Shown here piece after piece: positions 1 through 9,222 of a DNA stretch of 64,000 nucleotides; positions within the stretch are counted from its first letter, which is position 1, and every line of letters begins with the position of its first letter. Both the position numbers and the translations under genes were made by a program. The stretch is from an uncultured Pseudomonadota bacterium (lineage in GTDB: Bacteria > Myxococcota_A > Polyangia > HGW-17), in NCBI GenBank assembly GCA_938004375.1, contig CALKWH010000278.1, positions 5,223 through 69,222 on the forward strand. Direction: 5' to 3'. The notes under the pieces are model-generated. The model was not told where the DNA came from, made no database searches, and saw nothing but the letters and a program-made list of their open reading frames with translations.

Positions 1-326
1 TGGCTGTTGTGCAGGCGGTCGAAGATGGAGCGCAGGTCCTTGCCCTGGATGTACTCCATCGCGATGTAGTACTGGTCCTCGACCTTGTCGAGGTCGGTCA
101 CCTGCGCGATGTTCGGGTGCGTCAACTGGACGGAAATCTTGGCCTCGTCGACGAACATCTCGATAAATTCTTTGTCTTCGGCAATATTCGGCAGGATGCG
201 CTTGATGGCGACGATGCGCTCGAATCCGTTGGAGCCGAACGACTTGGCTTTCCAGACCTCGGCCATGCCGCCGACATTGATGCGATCCAGGAGCCAATAA
301 TTTCCGAATTGACGAGGCTTTCTCAT
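1..326 (-). CDS. Ser/Thr protein kinase, N-terminal fragment
   Basis: This is the first 108 codons of a eukaryote-type (Hanks) Ser/Thr kinase that runs off the left edge. The start ATG is at 326. The glycine-rich loop reads NVGGMAEVWKAK (about residues 18-28), the catalytic Lys sits in AIKR (Lys42), the alpha-C Glu in DEAKI (Glu61), followed by THPNI and the hinge MEYIQG (about 90-95). The loop sequence GGMAEV is typical of the Pkn2 family of myxobacterial and actinobacterial kinases, cytoplasmic at this end. The catalytic HRD and DFG motifs and any C-terminal sensor or TM segment lie outside the window. It has its own promoter just upstream, so it is transcribed separately from purN. Confidence 0.9.
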   Translation of the reverse strand, partial: MRKPRQFGNYWLLDRINVGGMAEVWKAKSFGSNGFERIVAIKRILPNIAEDKEFIEMFVDEAKISVQLTHPNIAQVTDLDKVEDQYYIAMEYIQGKDLRSIFDRLHNS

Positions 327-356
327 GATTTCCTCACGCGCGCCAAAGTCTGGGCA

Positions 357-385
357 ACTCTAAAGACATGCCGGACCAAAGTCAA
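357..385 (-). promoter_or_regulatory. Sigma70-type promoter for the kinase gene
   Basis: On the minus strand TTGACT (380-385) and TAGAGT (357-362) are separated by exactly 17 bases. The expected transcription start is about 25 bases ahead of the kinase ATG. It lies in the short gap after purN. Pattern match only. Confidence 0.5.
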
Positions 386-405
386 TCCGATATTCCAAGG
401 ATTTT

Positions 406-1620
406 TCATATTTTACCGGCTCCGGACGGGTGCGTCGTCCCCGGATCCCCGGAGCAGGGGTAAATATTTTTATCAAGCCAATCCAACCCCTCTTCGAGGT
501 TCTCCTCGGTGAAGAGGCGGATCCCGGAGTCGCCCAGGCGCTGGGCCAGGGGGCCGGGTCCCGGCACACGGGCGCCGCGGCAGGGGACCCGGAGGGTGCC
601 GCAGGAGGGGCTGTTTTCCTTGAGGAAGGCGGCGAGGACGCCGGCCTCCCGGCACCAGGCGGCGACCCGTTCCACCGCGTCCACCAGCGCGTCGGTGACG
701 TCGGTGCCGTGCTCGTCGCGGATCAGCGGTGACCGGGCGCACGCGGGTCCGGGCTCGTTCTCGAGCTGGATCCGGGGGCGCGGGACGCCGAGCCCGGCGA
801 GGACCTCGGGGCACACGGGGAGCACGTCCAGGCGCCCCAGGGCGCCGATCAACCCGGGGGCGGCGCGGCTCTGCCCGTCGTAGCGGCAGGGGAAGCCGAG
901 CAGGCAGGCGGACACGGCCACGGCGGGGCGGCCGGGTGCGGCGGGAGAGGGCGGCGCGGTCCCTGCGTGATGGGCGGTGCAGAAGGCCTCCCAGAGGGGG
1001 CGCAGGGGCGCCGGCGGAGAGAAGGTGCGCGCACGGCCGTCCACGATCAGGAGCTCATGACGGCAGAACCGTGCGAGGGTCTCCGGGTACAGGCGGTGCT
1101 CATGCTCCAGGATGCGGGCTAAGAGGGAACCGACGTCCAGATCGGGGGGGACACGGAAGCAGGCCTGATCGAGGATTGGCCCCGTGTCCATGCCGGCGTC
1201 GACCAGATGGACGGTGCAGCCCGCGTACCTCACGCCGGCGGCGTGGGCCTGCTCCTGGGCGTGCAGGCCGGGGAAGGCGGGCAGCAGGCTCGGGTGGATG
1301 TTCAGCACGCGGCCGGGGAAGGCCGAGAGCAGGGTCGGGCCCAGGATGCGCATGTAGCCGGCGAGGGCCACCACGCGGACCCCGTGGGCGCGCAGGAGGT
1401 CCACGAGGCCCTCCTCGAACCGATGTTTCTTCACACCGGGGAGTTTCTCATGGGTGAACGCGGGGATCCCGGCTTCCCGGGCGAGCTCCAGGGCGGGGGC
1501 GCCGGGCTGGTCGGAGACGACGCAGGCGATGCGAAAGGGACAACCGGGACGGCGGGCCCGTGCGATCAGGGCGGCGAGGTTGGAGCCCCGGCCCGAGACG
1601 AGCACGCCGATGGGGGTCAT
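406..1620 (-). CDS. purN: PurN fused to DUF523 (GAR transformylase + DUF523)
   Basis: A 404-residue protein. Residues 1 to about 200 are phosphoribosylglycinamide formyltransferase, which transfers formyl from 10-formyl-tetrahydrofolate to GAR in purine synthesis: the start VLVSGRGSNLAALI, the catalytic Asn/His in NIHPSLLP and the Asp in VDAGMDTGPIL are all there. The part from about residue 245 to 400 is a DUF523 domain, with SACLLGFPCRYDG, VCPEVLAGLGVPR and LKENSPSCG carrying its conserved cysteines. A Pro/Ala-rich linker joins them. The start ATG at 1620 overlaps the purM stop (ATGA), which rules out the longer upstream reading. PurN is usually about 200 residues and stands alone, so the fusion is unusual. 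The role of DUF523 is unknown; its Cys pattern suggests metal binding. Confidence 0.9.
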   Translation of the reverse strand: MTPIGVLVSGRGSNLAALIARARRPGCPFRIACVVSDQPGAPALELAREAGIPAFTHEKLPGVKKHRFEEGLVDLLRAHGVRVVALAGYMRILGPTLLSAFPGRVLNIHPSLLPAFPGLHAQEQAHAAGVRYAGCTVHLVDAGMDTGPILDQACFRVPPDLDVGSLLARILEHEHRLYPETLARFCRHELLIVDGRARTFSPPAPLRPLWEAFCTAHHAGTAPPSPAAPGRPAVAVSACLLGFPCRYDGQSRAAPGLIGALGRLDVLPVCPEVLAGLGVPRPRIQLENEPGPACARSPLIRDEHGTDVTDALVDAVERVAAWCREAGVLAAFLKENSPSCGTLRVPCRGARVPGPGPLAQRLGDSGIRLFTEENLEEGLDWLDKNIYPCSGDPGTTHPSGAGKI

Positions 1621-2663
1621 GTCCAACCCAGACGGGTGGAGCGGTCTTCCCCCGGCCGCGGCGAGATGGCGCCCACGCGATGGAAGTTCTCCCCCATTTC
1701 CGTGAGTCGGGCGCCCACGGCGCCCTCGTCCTCGGGGTGGACGACCATCAGGAAGCCCAATCCGCAGTTGAACGTGCGGGCCAGCTCCTGGGGTGCGACT
1801 CCGGCGTCCCGGATGCGGGCGAAGACCTCGGGCAGCGGCCACGACGAGGGCTCCAGATCCATGCCCAGGCCGGGCGGCACCGAGCGCGGCGGGTTTTCAA
1901 TCAGGCCGCCCCCGGTGACGTGCACCATGCTCTGAACGAGCCCGGCTTCGATGAGGGGTAGGACTTGGTTTACATAAATACGGGTGGGGGTCAGCAGCTC
2001 CTGGCCGACGGTGCGGCCGGTGTCGTCCCAGGGGGCGTCCACGGGGAGTCCGAGCACCTCGAGGAGCATCTTGCGCGCCAGGCTGTAGCCGTTGGAGTGC
2101 AGGCCCGAGGAGGGTAGGGCGATCACCACGTCTCCGGCCCGCACGCGCCCGGCGTCCGGGAGGTTGGCGCGATCCACGACGCCGACGGCGAAGCCCGCCA
2201 GGTCGTACTCCCCGGCCTGGTAAAAACCCGGGAGCTCGGCGGTCTCGCCGCCCAGCAGCACGACTCCGCAGGACGCGCACGCATCGTAGATCCCCTGCAC
2301 GACCTTGGCCGCGACGGGGACCTCCAGTTTTCCGGTGGCGAAATAATCGAGGAAAAACAACGGCTTGGCCCCGCAGACGAGGATGTCGTTCACGCTCATG
2401 GCGACGAGATCCCAGCCGATGGTGTCGTGGACCCCGGTGGCGAAGGCGAGCTTGAGCTTGGTGCCGACGCCGTCGGTGGAGGCCACCAGGATCGGCTCCC
2501 GGTAACCGGGGGGCAGGGCGAACAGCCCGCCGAAGCCGCCGATGCCGCCGAGCAGGAAGGGACTCTTCTGCGGGCGGGTGATGCGCTTGATTTCCTGAAC
2601 CAGAGCGTCGCCCGCGTCGATGCTGACGCCGGCGCTGGCATAATCATGGGTGTTCGTCGTCAT
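1617..2663 (-). CDS. purM: Phosphoribosylformylglycinamidine cyclo-ligase
   Basis: AIR synthetase, 348 residues, the normal length. It closes FGAM to AIR with ATP in the cytoplasm. Visible family motifs are YASAGVSIDAGD at the N-terminus, STDGVGTKLKLA (substrate/ATP loop), the segment DLVAMSVNDI, LLGGETAELPG, SSGLHSNGYSLAR and HVTGGGLIENPPR. The first two steps of the AIR branch are thus encoded back to back with purN, with a 4-base ATGA overlap that implies translational coupling. It starts 26 bases after the lipoprotein gene that follows pilQ, so it may be read through from the pilus operon. Confidence 0.95.
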   Translation of the reverse strand: MTTNTHDYASAGVSIDAGDALVQEIKRITRPQKSPFLLGGIGGFGGLFALPPGYREPILVASTDGVGTKLKLAFATGVHDTIGWDLVAMSVNDILVCGAKPLFFLDYFATGKLEVPVAAKVVQGIYDACASCGVVLLGGETAELPGFYQAGEYDLAGFAVGVVDRANLPDAGRVRAGDVVIALPSSGLHSNGYSLARKMLLEVLGLPVDAPWDDTGRTVGQELLTPTRIYVNQVLPLIEAGLVQSMVHVTGGGLIENPPRSVPPGLGMDLEPSSWPLPEVFARIRDAGVAPQELARTFNCGLGFLMVVHPEDEGAVGARLTEMGENFHRVGAISPRPGEDRSTRLGWT

Positions 2664-2689
2664 GGCGTTTCCTGTCCGGGGTTGAATAT

Positions 2690-3418
2690 TTAATTCAATC
2701 CTTCTTCAGTCGTGGTGGACTGCACCGCGGGGCAGCGGTAGGCCTCTCCGCCGCCTGCATTCGTATCCAGGCAACAGTGGATCGGGGCGTCCTGGCTCTT
2801 GTTGCAGGTGTGGCCCAGATATACCGTGTCCGGGAACGTGGCCGTGGCGCAGGAGCCGATGTTGATGGCCAGGCAACCGTTGCAGATGGTGATCGGCAGA
2901 TTGATGCTGTTGGTCTCGATGTCGGACCCGCCGCGCTCGCCCACCAGTTGGATCTTGGCCACGGCCTCGACGAACTGCCCGGCGCCCACGCTCAGGCGGC
3001 CGGCCAGGTTCGGGGGGATCACGTTGACCTGCAGCGAGCGGGTCTCCCCAGGGCTGATCGTCACGAAGGTGTAGTCGGCGAAGCTGGTGAAGTCAGAGAG
3101 TCCGGCGCCGGCTGCGCCCAGGCTCACGTCAATCTGGGCCGACTTCATCTCCACCGCGTTGAGTTCGATACCGTGGCTGTCGACGGTGGACTTGAGGTTG
3201 TTGGACACCACCAGCCACGCGTAGTACTGCGGTGTGATGCCGTAGGCGGCGGCGCCGATGTCGAGGACACCGTGGCTGACGAAGTTGTCCGAGATGGTGT
3301 TCGACGCCGAGCAGCCCTCCTCGGGGGCCTGGTTCTGCAGGATGACCAGCGAGGAGCTGTTCTCCGCGCAGGCGGTCAGCGCGACGACGAGCAGGATGAT
3401 GAGCGATGCGTGTTTCAT
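2690..3418 (-). CDS. Putative lipoprotein at the end of the pil operon
   Basis: A 242-residue protein with a lipoprotein signal (hydrophobic stretch to VVALTAC, lipobox Cys17). No domain is recognised. The middle looks like a beta-rich extracytoplasmic domain (ISPGETRSLQVNVIPPN). Six cysteines are grouped near the C-terminus (ICNGC, GSC, HTC, HCC, RC), which suggests disulfides in the periplasm or at the surface. It starts 27 bases after the pilQ stop and is probably co-transcribed with it, so a role with the secretin is possible but not shown. Confidence 0.75.
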   Translation of the reverse strand: MKHASLIILLVVALTACAENSSSLVILQNQAPEEGCSASNTISDNFVSHGVLDIGAAAYGITPQYYAWLVVSNNLKSTVDSHGIELNAVEMKSAQIDVSLGAAGAGLSDFTSFADYTFVTISPGETRSLQVNVIPPNLAGRLSVGAGQFVEAVAKIQLVGERGGSDIETNSINLPITICNGCLAINIGSCATATFPDTVYLGHTCNKSQDAPIHCCLDTNAGGGEAYRCPAVQSTTTEEGLN

Positions 3419-3445
3419 GAGTCACCTCACCCGGGATCCCAGGGG

Positions 3446-6400
3446 TTAGTCCTTCGTTATTATACCCGACCGGTTCAAAACGCGAGGGGTGATGAAGATT
3501 AAAAGTTCGCTGCGTGTGTCCTTCTTGTATTGGTTTTTGAACAGCCATCCCACGATGGGGATGTCGGCGAACCAGGGGACCTTGCGATAGATCAGGCTGC
3601 TCTGGCGCTTGTAGATACCGCCGATGACAGCGGTGTCTCCGCTCTTCACCAGCAGCTCGGTCTTCGCGCTCTTCTTGGAAATGCCCAGCGAGCCGTCTGC
3701 GCCGCGGTTGGTCAGGTCGGGCTCGTCCTTGGTGACCTCGATCTTCATCTGCACCATGTTGTCGTTGGTGACGTGCGGGGTCACGGACAGGCTCAGCACC
3801 GCCTGCTTCATGATGACGGTGTTGCCCTGGGCCGAGCTCTGGGGATACGGGATCTCCACGCCCTGGCTGATCTTCGCCTCGACGTTGTCCAGGGTGGTGA
3901 TCTTGGGCGCCGCGATGGAGCGGACGTGGCCGATCTCCTCCATGGCCGAGATGCGCAGGTTGATGTTGACCGCGCCAGACAGGCTGCCCAGGGTCATGCC
4001 CAGGGCGCCGCCGGCGCCGCTGCCCGTGTTGGCGGGCAAGTTCACGGCGAAGTCGGGGTTGGCCGCGCCTGCCGAGGAGATGCCGCCGGTCTTGGTGAGC
4101 GTGTCCATGTTGCCGCCGGCCAAGCCGATGTTGGATGGGAAGATCAGGCCGGTGGGGTTTCCCGAGGCCGAGTTGGCCAGAAGCGAGCCACCCCACTGGA
4201 CGCCGATTTCGCGCAGGAAGGTGGTCTCGGCCTCGACGATGCGGGCCTCGATCTGCACCTGCGGGGTGGGCAGGTCCAGGGAGCGGACCAGCTCCTGGGC
4301 CACCTTGAGCTTGGAGGGGACGTCCACGTAAATGATGACGTTGGTGCGCTTGTCGAAGGACACCTTGCCCCGGGAGCTCATCACGTTGGCCTCGATGGTC
4401 TTGGCGATGTCCTCGACGTTGGAGTAATTGATGGGGATCAGGCGCGTCTCCGTCGGGATCATCTTCACCTCGGTCTTGGTGCGCGCCAGTTGGTCCTCCC
4501 GCTCCTTGTTCAACTGCTCCAGGGTGGCGATGCGGATGATGTTGCCGCCCTCGTTCACCCAGTCCAGGCTCTTGGACTTGAGGATGACGTCGAAGGCACG
4601 ATCCACGCGGACGTTGGTGAGCTTGATGGAGATGGTCCCCTTCACGTCGTCCGGGATGACCACGTTCTTGCCCCACACCTCGGCCACCAGGCGGATGACG
4701 TTGTGTAGATCGGCGTCCTTGAAGTCCAGGTCGACGAACCGGCCGCTGTAACCGCCGCCGCCGGTGCCGGTGCGACCGGCTGGTTTGATACCCTTGCGGG
4801 CCGACGAGGGGGCGGTGGGCAGGTTGTTCTTGACCGCCGTCTGGGTGTCGACGTAGCCGCCGACCTCGGAGGGAGGCACGGAGGACTTCTGGAACCGGCG
4901 GACCTCGGCGACGGTCTTGGGCACCAGGATGAGGATCTGGTGGCCGTTGCGGCGCACCTGAAGGCTGCGGGTGCCGGCGGTGTGGAGCTCGACGACCGCT
5001 GTCGGCGTCTTGCCGGTGGTGCGGTTGAAGGTCAGCACGCGGGAGACAGGCCCCTGGTAGGAGGCCGTGTCCATGTTGCGGCGCAGATCCTGTCGGAACT
5101 GGCCTTGCGGGAAGGTGATCGTCCACAGATCACCCTTCTGGGCGAGGGTCTCGGGACCGGGCGCCGCGGTGAATCGCAGCACGAGGTGGTGGGACCATGG
5201 AGAGTCCACGAATTCCACGTGCTCGACCTGGGCGGTGCCGGTCGGGGTCGGTGCCGGTGCCGGGGTCGGGGTGGGGGCCGGAACGGGAGTCGGAACGTCC
5301 TTCTCCACTGTGGCGACCTTGCGCTCGGCGAGGACTGCGAGCTCGCGCTGGAGCTGGACCTTGCGGGTCTCCAGTTCGCGGATCTCGGCTTCCCGCGCCT
5401 TCTTTTCCTGGTCATCGCGGGTGGTCTTGCGCCGGTTCATCTCGTCGAGCTGGCGGCCCAACTCCACCCGCTTGCGCTCGAGGTCGGTCAATTCGGTCTG
5501 CGCCTTGAGCTTGTCCATCTCCAGGCGGCGCAGGCTCTCCCGCGTGGCTTCGAGGGCGGCCAGGTCCCGCTCGAGCTTGCCTTTTCGGGTCTCGAGCTCG
5601 GCGATCTGCGCGGTCCGTCGCTTCACCTCCTCGGGATCGACGCGTCCGGCCTTCGGGTCGGTTCGGACCGCGGTCTCGAGCTGGGTCTTTCTGGCCTTGA
5701 GGGTCTCCAGTTCGGCCTGGATCTGGGTCTTGCGGGCATCGAGCTGGCGGAGGTTCTCCTGATCCTGCTTCACGCGCTCGGCGAGGGCCTTCGCCGAGAG
5801 GGTCAGTTCCCGGTATTCCTTCTCCTTGATCGCCTGTTTGCGCTCCAGGGCCTCGAGGGCGGCCCGGTTCGCCTCCAGTTTTGTCTCCGTGCGCTTCAAC
5901 TGACCTTCGCGCTCTGCGAGCTGCCGGATGAGCTCGGCCAGGCGGCGCTTCTCGGCGGCGGTCTGCCGGGAGATGCCCTCCAGCCGGGCGTTGAGCTCCC
6001 GCAGTTGGCCACGGGCCTCGTCGCGAGACTGGGAGATCATGATCAGATCCTGGGAGGCGGCTTCGTAGCGGGTCCGGGCCTCCTCGAGCTCTGTCCGGGC
6101 CTTGGCCAGGCGGCCACCCAGCGTCTTGACCTCGGCCTCACCCTCGCGGGCGGCCTTCTCCCACCGGGAGGCCTGCTTCTCCAGCCGGGCGATCTCGGTC
6201 TCCCGCTGCTGCTGGCGCTCCTTCAGGCGGACCAGCTCGCGGCGCTGTCCTTCGCGCTCCAGTTTCTCCTTCTGGGTCTCCTCCTGAGCGAGCAGCTTCT
6301 GGTGCTCGGTCCGGGCCGCCTTCAACTGCTTCAGGCTCTCCTGTTCCCGGCCCTTGTGGACCTGGATCATGGCCAGTTCGTCCTTCTCGCGGGCCAGCAG

Positions 6401-7789
6401 CGTCTCGATGCCACGGCGGCGCTTCTCGAGGACGGTCGCGCGCTCCTGCTCCTCGGCGGCGAGCCGGGCGGCCTGCTTCTGGAGCTCTTCGGACTTCTTG
6501 CGGGCCGCCTCCAGGGAGGCCTGGAGCTGGCGCTCCTTCTCGACGGCCTGGTGGAGGCTGTCACGCCGGGCGGCCAGTTCGTCGGTCTCCTTGCGAAGTT
6601 GGACCTTCTGGGACTGCAGTTCGCCGGTCTGGCGGCGCAGCTCGGCGATCTCGGCGGTGAGCTTGCGATTCTCGAGCTCGGCGTTGGTGCGGAGGGTGGA
6701 GAGTTTCTGCTCCTCCTCGGTCAACTGGCGCTGGAGCTCGGCCCGCCGGGCCTCTACCGCCTTCACCTGTGCCTGCGCCGTCTGCAGCCTGCGCTCGGAT
6801 TCGCCGACGCCCTTCTCCAGGGTGGCGAGCCGGTCAGCCGCCTCCCGGGTCAGTTTCTGTCCGTTCTGCTCCTGGGTCCGCGCCTGCTTGCGGAGGGTCT
6901 CGATCTCGGCCCGGGCGGTCTGGATCTCCCGCTCGATCTGCCGGCGACGGTCGAGCCCCTCGTTGAGCTCCCGGGTGGCCTTCTCCAACTCGGCTCGGCT
7001 CTTCTCCCGCTGGACCTCCATGGTCCGGGTCACGGTCTGGAGCTCGGTGAGGCGGGCGCGGGCCTTCTCCTCGCTCTCCCTGGCCTGGGCGAGCTGGGCC
7101 TGCAGGGTCTTCATCTCCGCAGCGATCTTGTCGCGGGACTCGGACAGGGCCTTCACCTGGCGGCGGGCCTCCTCCTGCTCCCGGGCGAGCTGGTCGCCGG
7201 TCTTGCGCGAGTCCGTCAGGTCGGTCTTGCGTCGGGCGCTCTCGTTCTCGAGACGCGCGCGCTCGACGCGGAGCTTCTCGGCTGCGGCCTGGGCCTCGCG
7301 GAGCCGATTCTCCATCTCGGTGGCCTGCTTCTGCAGGCGGGCGAGGCGCGCGGTGGCCTCCTCGGTGGAGGGCGGCGGCGCCTGTTCAGGCGTGAGCACC
7401 AACTGGACCGTCTGATCCTTCGTCAGGACCTGGTAGCCGGCCTTGCGCGCCAGAAAGACGGTGACCCGGCCCTTGGTCTGCCCCGTCTTTCCGTGGTTGG
7501 ACAGGGACACCGAGGAGACCGTCCAGTCGTCCACATCCAGGGGGGTCGCGGTGTCCTCGAACCAGGTCGAGGCCAGCTCGAGGACGATCCGGGGCGGTGA
7601 GTCCGCCGCGAAGGCGGTGAAGTTCACGCCGCGGGTGCCCGGGACGTGGACGACCGTCTTGCCGTCCGCGCGCTCGAACCGGATCTGCCGGACCCTGTTG
7701 ATGTCCTGCCCCCAGGACGCTCCCGGGACGAGGCAGGCGCCCAGAAGGGCGACGAAGAGGATTCTATGGATGGGGTGGCGGCTGTTCAT
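3446..7789 (-). CDS. pilQ: Type IV pilus secretin PilQ with giant coiled coil
   Basis: A 1447-residue protein, about twice the usual PilQ. Order: signal peptide (1-27); AMIN domain (about 29-130); a near-continuous Lys/Glu/Arg-rich coiled coil (about 137-825); a Pro/Thr linker near 835; second AMIN (about 855-960); secretin N0/STN domain starting FVDLDFKDADLHNV (about 1015); an N1/KH-like domain (LIPINYSNVEDIAKTI, about 1116); secretin core from about 1190, with APKITTLDNVEA and IPYP, ending in GDTAVIGGIYKR, VPWFADIPIVGWLF and ELLIFITPRVL. The C-terminal half is a standard outer-membrane secretin through which the pilus passes. The coiled-coil insertion between the two AMIN domains is not standard. 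The ATG overlaps the pilP stop (ATGA). Confidence 0.93.
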   Translation of the reverse strand: MNSRHPIHRILFVALLGACLVPGASWGQDINRVRQIRFERADGKTVVHVPGTRGVNFTAFAADSPPRIVLELASTWFEDTATPLDVDDWTVSSVSLSNHGKTGQTKGRVTVFLARKAGYQVLTKDQTVQLVLTPEQAPPPSTEEATARLARLQKQATEMENRLREAQAAAEKLRVERARLENESARRKTDLTDSRKTGDQLAREQEEARRQVKALSESRDKIAAEMKTLQAQLAQARESEEKARARLTELQTVTRTMEVQREKSRAELEKATRELNEGLDRRRQIEREIQTARAEIETLRKQARTQEQNGQKLTREAADRLATLEKGVGESERRLQTAQAQVKAVEARRAELQRQLTEEEQKLSTLRTNAELENRKLTAEIAELRRQTGELQSQKVQLRKETDELAARRDSLHQAVEKERQLQASLEAARKKSEELQKQAARLAAEEQERATVLEKRRRGIETLLAREKDELAMIQVHKGREQESLKQLKAARTEHQKLLAQEETQKEKLEREGQRRELVRLKERQQQRETEIARLEKQASRWEKAAREGEAEVKTLGGRLAKARTELEEARTRYEAASQDLIMISQSRDEARGQLRELNARLEGISRQTAAEKRRLAELIRQLAEREGQLKRTETKLEANRAALEALERKQAIKEKEYRELTLSAKALAERVKQDQENLRQLDARKTQIQAELETLKARKTQLETAVRTDPKAGRVDPEEVKRRTAQIAELETRKGKLERDLAALEATRESLRRLEMDKLKAQTELTDLERKRVELGRQLDEMNRRKTTRDDQEKKAREAEIRELETRKVQLQRELAVLAERKVATVEKDVPTPVPAPTPTPAPAPTPTGTAQVEHVEFVDSPWSHHLVLRFTAAPGPETLAQKGDLWTITFPQGQFRQDLRRNMDTASYQGPVSRVLTFNRTTGKTPTAVVELHTAGTRSLQVRRNGHQILILVPKTVAEVRRFQKSSVPPSEVGGYVDTQTAVKNNLPTAPSSARKGIKPAGRTGTGGGGYSGRFVDLDFKDADLHNVIRLVAEVWGKNVVIPDDVKGTISIKLTNVRVDRAFDVILKSKSLDWVNEGGNIIRIATLEQLNKEREDQLARTKTEVKMIPTETRLIPINYSNVEDIAKTIEANVMSSRGKVSFDKRTNVIIYVDVPSKLKVAQELVRSLDLPTPQVQIEARIVEAETTFLREIGVQWGGSLLANSASGNPTGLIFPSNIGLAGGNMDTLTKTGGISSAGAANPDFAVNLPANTGSGAGGALGMTLGSLSGAVNINLRISAMEEIGHVRSIAAPKITTLDNVEAKISQGVEIPYPQSSAQGNTVIMKQAVLSLSVTPHVTNDNMVQMKIEVTKDEPDLTNRGADGSLGISKKSAKTELLVKSGDTAVIGGIYKRQSSLIYRKVPWFADIPIVGWLFKNQYKKDTRSELLIFITPRVLNRSGIITKD

Positions 7790-8523
7790 GGTCCGACCTC
7801 CTTGGGCTTGTTCTTACCGTACATGCGAACTCGGATCCCGCGCTGGTCGGCGCGGAGCTTGTCGTACTGGACCTGGTAGGGCCCCGACGTCCGGGCCAGG
7901 GAATACTCCATCACCTTGGGTTCCTCCCCCTGCACGGAGCCGGGGACCTCCACGAGCACCTTGTCATGGGTGATCTCCCGGATCAGGGCACGGGACCTGC
8001 TGATCCGGTCGTCCTTCATCACGGTTGTGGGCTGCCCCGAGGGATCCGTGAACAGGGCTTTCTCCCGGCCGGCAGACCACACGATCCCGGACAGGGTCAA
8101 TTGGTTCAACTGGAAGTTCTCGAGGAGGATCACAACTGTGCTCTCAGTGACGCCGGGCTCGGTGGTGGGGGCCTCGACCTCCTTGGCCACGAGGAGCCCG
8201 TACAGGTCGACGAAGGGGTCGCGCTGCTCCTTACCGTGCTCGACGAAGACCTCGGGCGGCAGGGTCCGGGCGTTCTCGTTGAACGGCGGGATCGCCAGGT
8301 TTTCGTCGGCGAAGTTGTGCAGGGGCACGGCGTTCTTGGCCTTTCCGCCGGGCGCGCGAGGCCCCTGGGGGGGCGGGGGCGGGGTGGCGGCGCCGGGGGT
8401 GCCGGCCGCCGGAGGCGGGGGCTGTCCGCCGGAGGATCCCTTGTCGTCGCCGCCGCAGCCGGGGGCCGCCAGCAGCCATGCAACAGAGCAAAGAAGGAGC
8501 GTCCTCATGGCTATCCCTTTCAT
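7786..8523 (-). CDS. pilP: Type IV pilus assembly lipoprotein PilP
   Basis: A 245-residue inner-membrane lipoprotein that links the PilN/PilO dimer to the PilQ secretin. The signal peptide ends at Cys23 (LLAAPGC, an imperfect lipobox), followed by a Gly/Pro-rich linker and a PilP-type beta domain with DPFVDL, LENFQLNQLTLSGIVW and a C-terminal strand. The start at 8523 is chosen because its ATG overlaps the pilO stop (ATGA). Another ATG lies five codons inside. The gene overlaps pilQ by four bases at its end. Confidence 0.88.
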   Translation of the reverse strand: MKGIAMRTLLLCSVAWLLAAPGCGGDDKGSSGGQPPPPAAGTPGAATPPPPPQGPRAPGGKAKNAVPLHNFADENLAIPPFNENARTLPPEVFVEHGKEQRDPFVDLYGLLVAKEVEAPTTEPGVTESTVVILLENFQLNQLTLSGIVWSAGREKALFTDPSGQPTTVMKDDRISRSRALIREITHDKVLVEVPGSVQGEEPKVMEYSLARTSGPYQVQYDKLRADQRGIRVRMYGKNKPKEVGP

Positions 8524-9197
8524 GGACCGACCGGCGCGTCGGGTCCCATGGTCATGCGGTTGGCGCCCTCCCGGAGCAGGTCGGGCTTCTTCTTGTCCAC
8601 CGCCGGTTTTGCCGGGATGAACGACGGCGAATAATAGATCCGGGCCGTGAACTCGGCCTCGAGTAGGTTGCGGTCGGCGGTGTTCCCCTGCGTGGTGGCG
8701 CGCATGCGCATCACCACGTCGCCCACGTCCATCAGCCGGTTCATCTGAAACATCTTGTAGAGGAAGCGACAAATGGAATGGAAGCGGCCCTGCACGATGA
8801 GCTTGATGGGCCGGACCACCACGGCGTCGAAGGAGTCGGTGTCGTCCTCCTGCGGGATGATCGAAGAGATGCGGATGTCGTCGGCCATCTGGTCGAGCTC
8901 GCCGACGAGCTCCGAGAGATCCACCGAGACGGGGATACGCTTGGTCAACTCTTCGCTCTTCAGTTCCATTTCGTCAAGCTCGGCTTTGGCCTTCTTGGCG
9001 TTCTCCAGGTTTCTCTGGGCTTCCGCGATGGCGTATTCTCCATACTCCGCCTGCTTCCTGGACTTCTCGATGTCGTCCTTGGCGACGGTGTACGGGTTCA
9101 GGAAATAGTAGGCGACCATGGCCCCGGACACGAAGACGGTCAGGAGGAACTTGTGCGTGAACGGTGCCTTGGCCAGCCAGTGGTAGATGCGTTCCAT
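8520..9197 (-). CDS. pilO: Type IV pilus alignment protein PilO
   Basis: A 225-residue bitopic inner-membrane protein: short cytoplasmic N-terminus, one TM helix (about residues 17-35), a coiled coil (about 45-90), then a ferredoxin-like periplasmic domain with DDIRISSIIPQ and LIVQGRFHSICRFLYKM, which matches the PilO family. It pairs with PilN to form the ring that couples the cytoplasmic PilM ring to PilP/PilQ. It follows pilN after 25 bases and overlaps pilP. Confidence 0.9.
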   Translation of the reverse strand: MERIYHWLAKAPFTHKFLLTVFVSGAMVAYYFLNPYTVAKDDIEKSRKQAEYGEYAIAEAQRNLENAKKAKAELDEMELKSEELTKRIPVSVDLSELVGELDQMADDIRISSIIPQEDDTDSFDAVVVRPIKLIVQGRFHSICRFLYKMFQMNRLMDVGDVVMRMRATTQGNTADRNLLEAEFTARIYYSPSFIPAKPAVDKKKPDLLREGANRMTMGPDAPVGP

Positions 9198-9222
9198 GAG
9201 ATCACCTGCGTCGTTTCATGTC

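Noticed and set aside
4940-7600. Plus-strand ORF of 886 codons
   Set aside because: It is the antisense of the PilQ coiled coil. Its Leu/Gly-rich product is what complementing Lys/Glu codons gives in GC-rich DNA.
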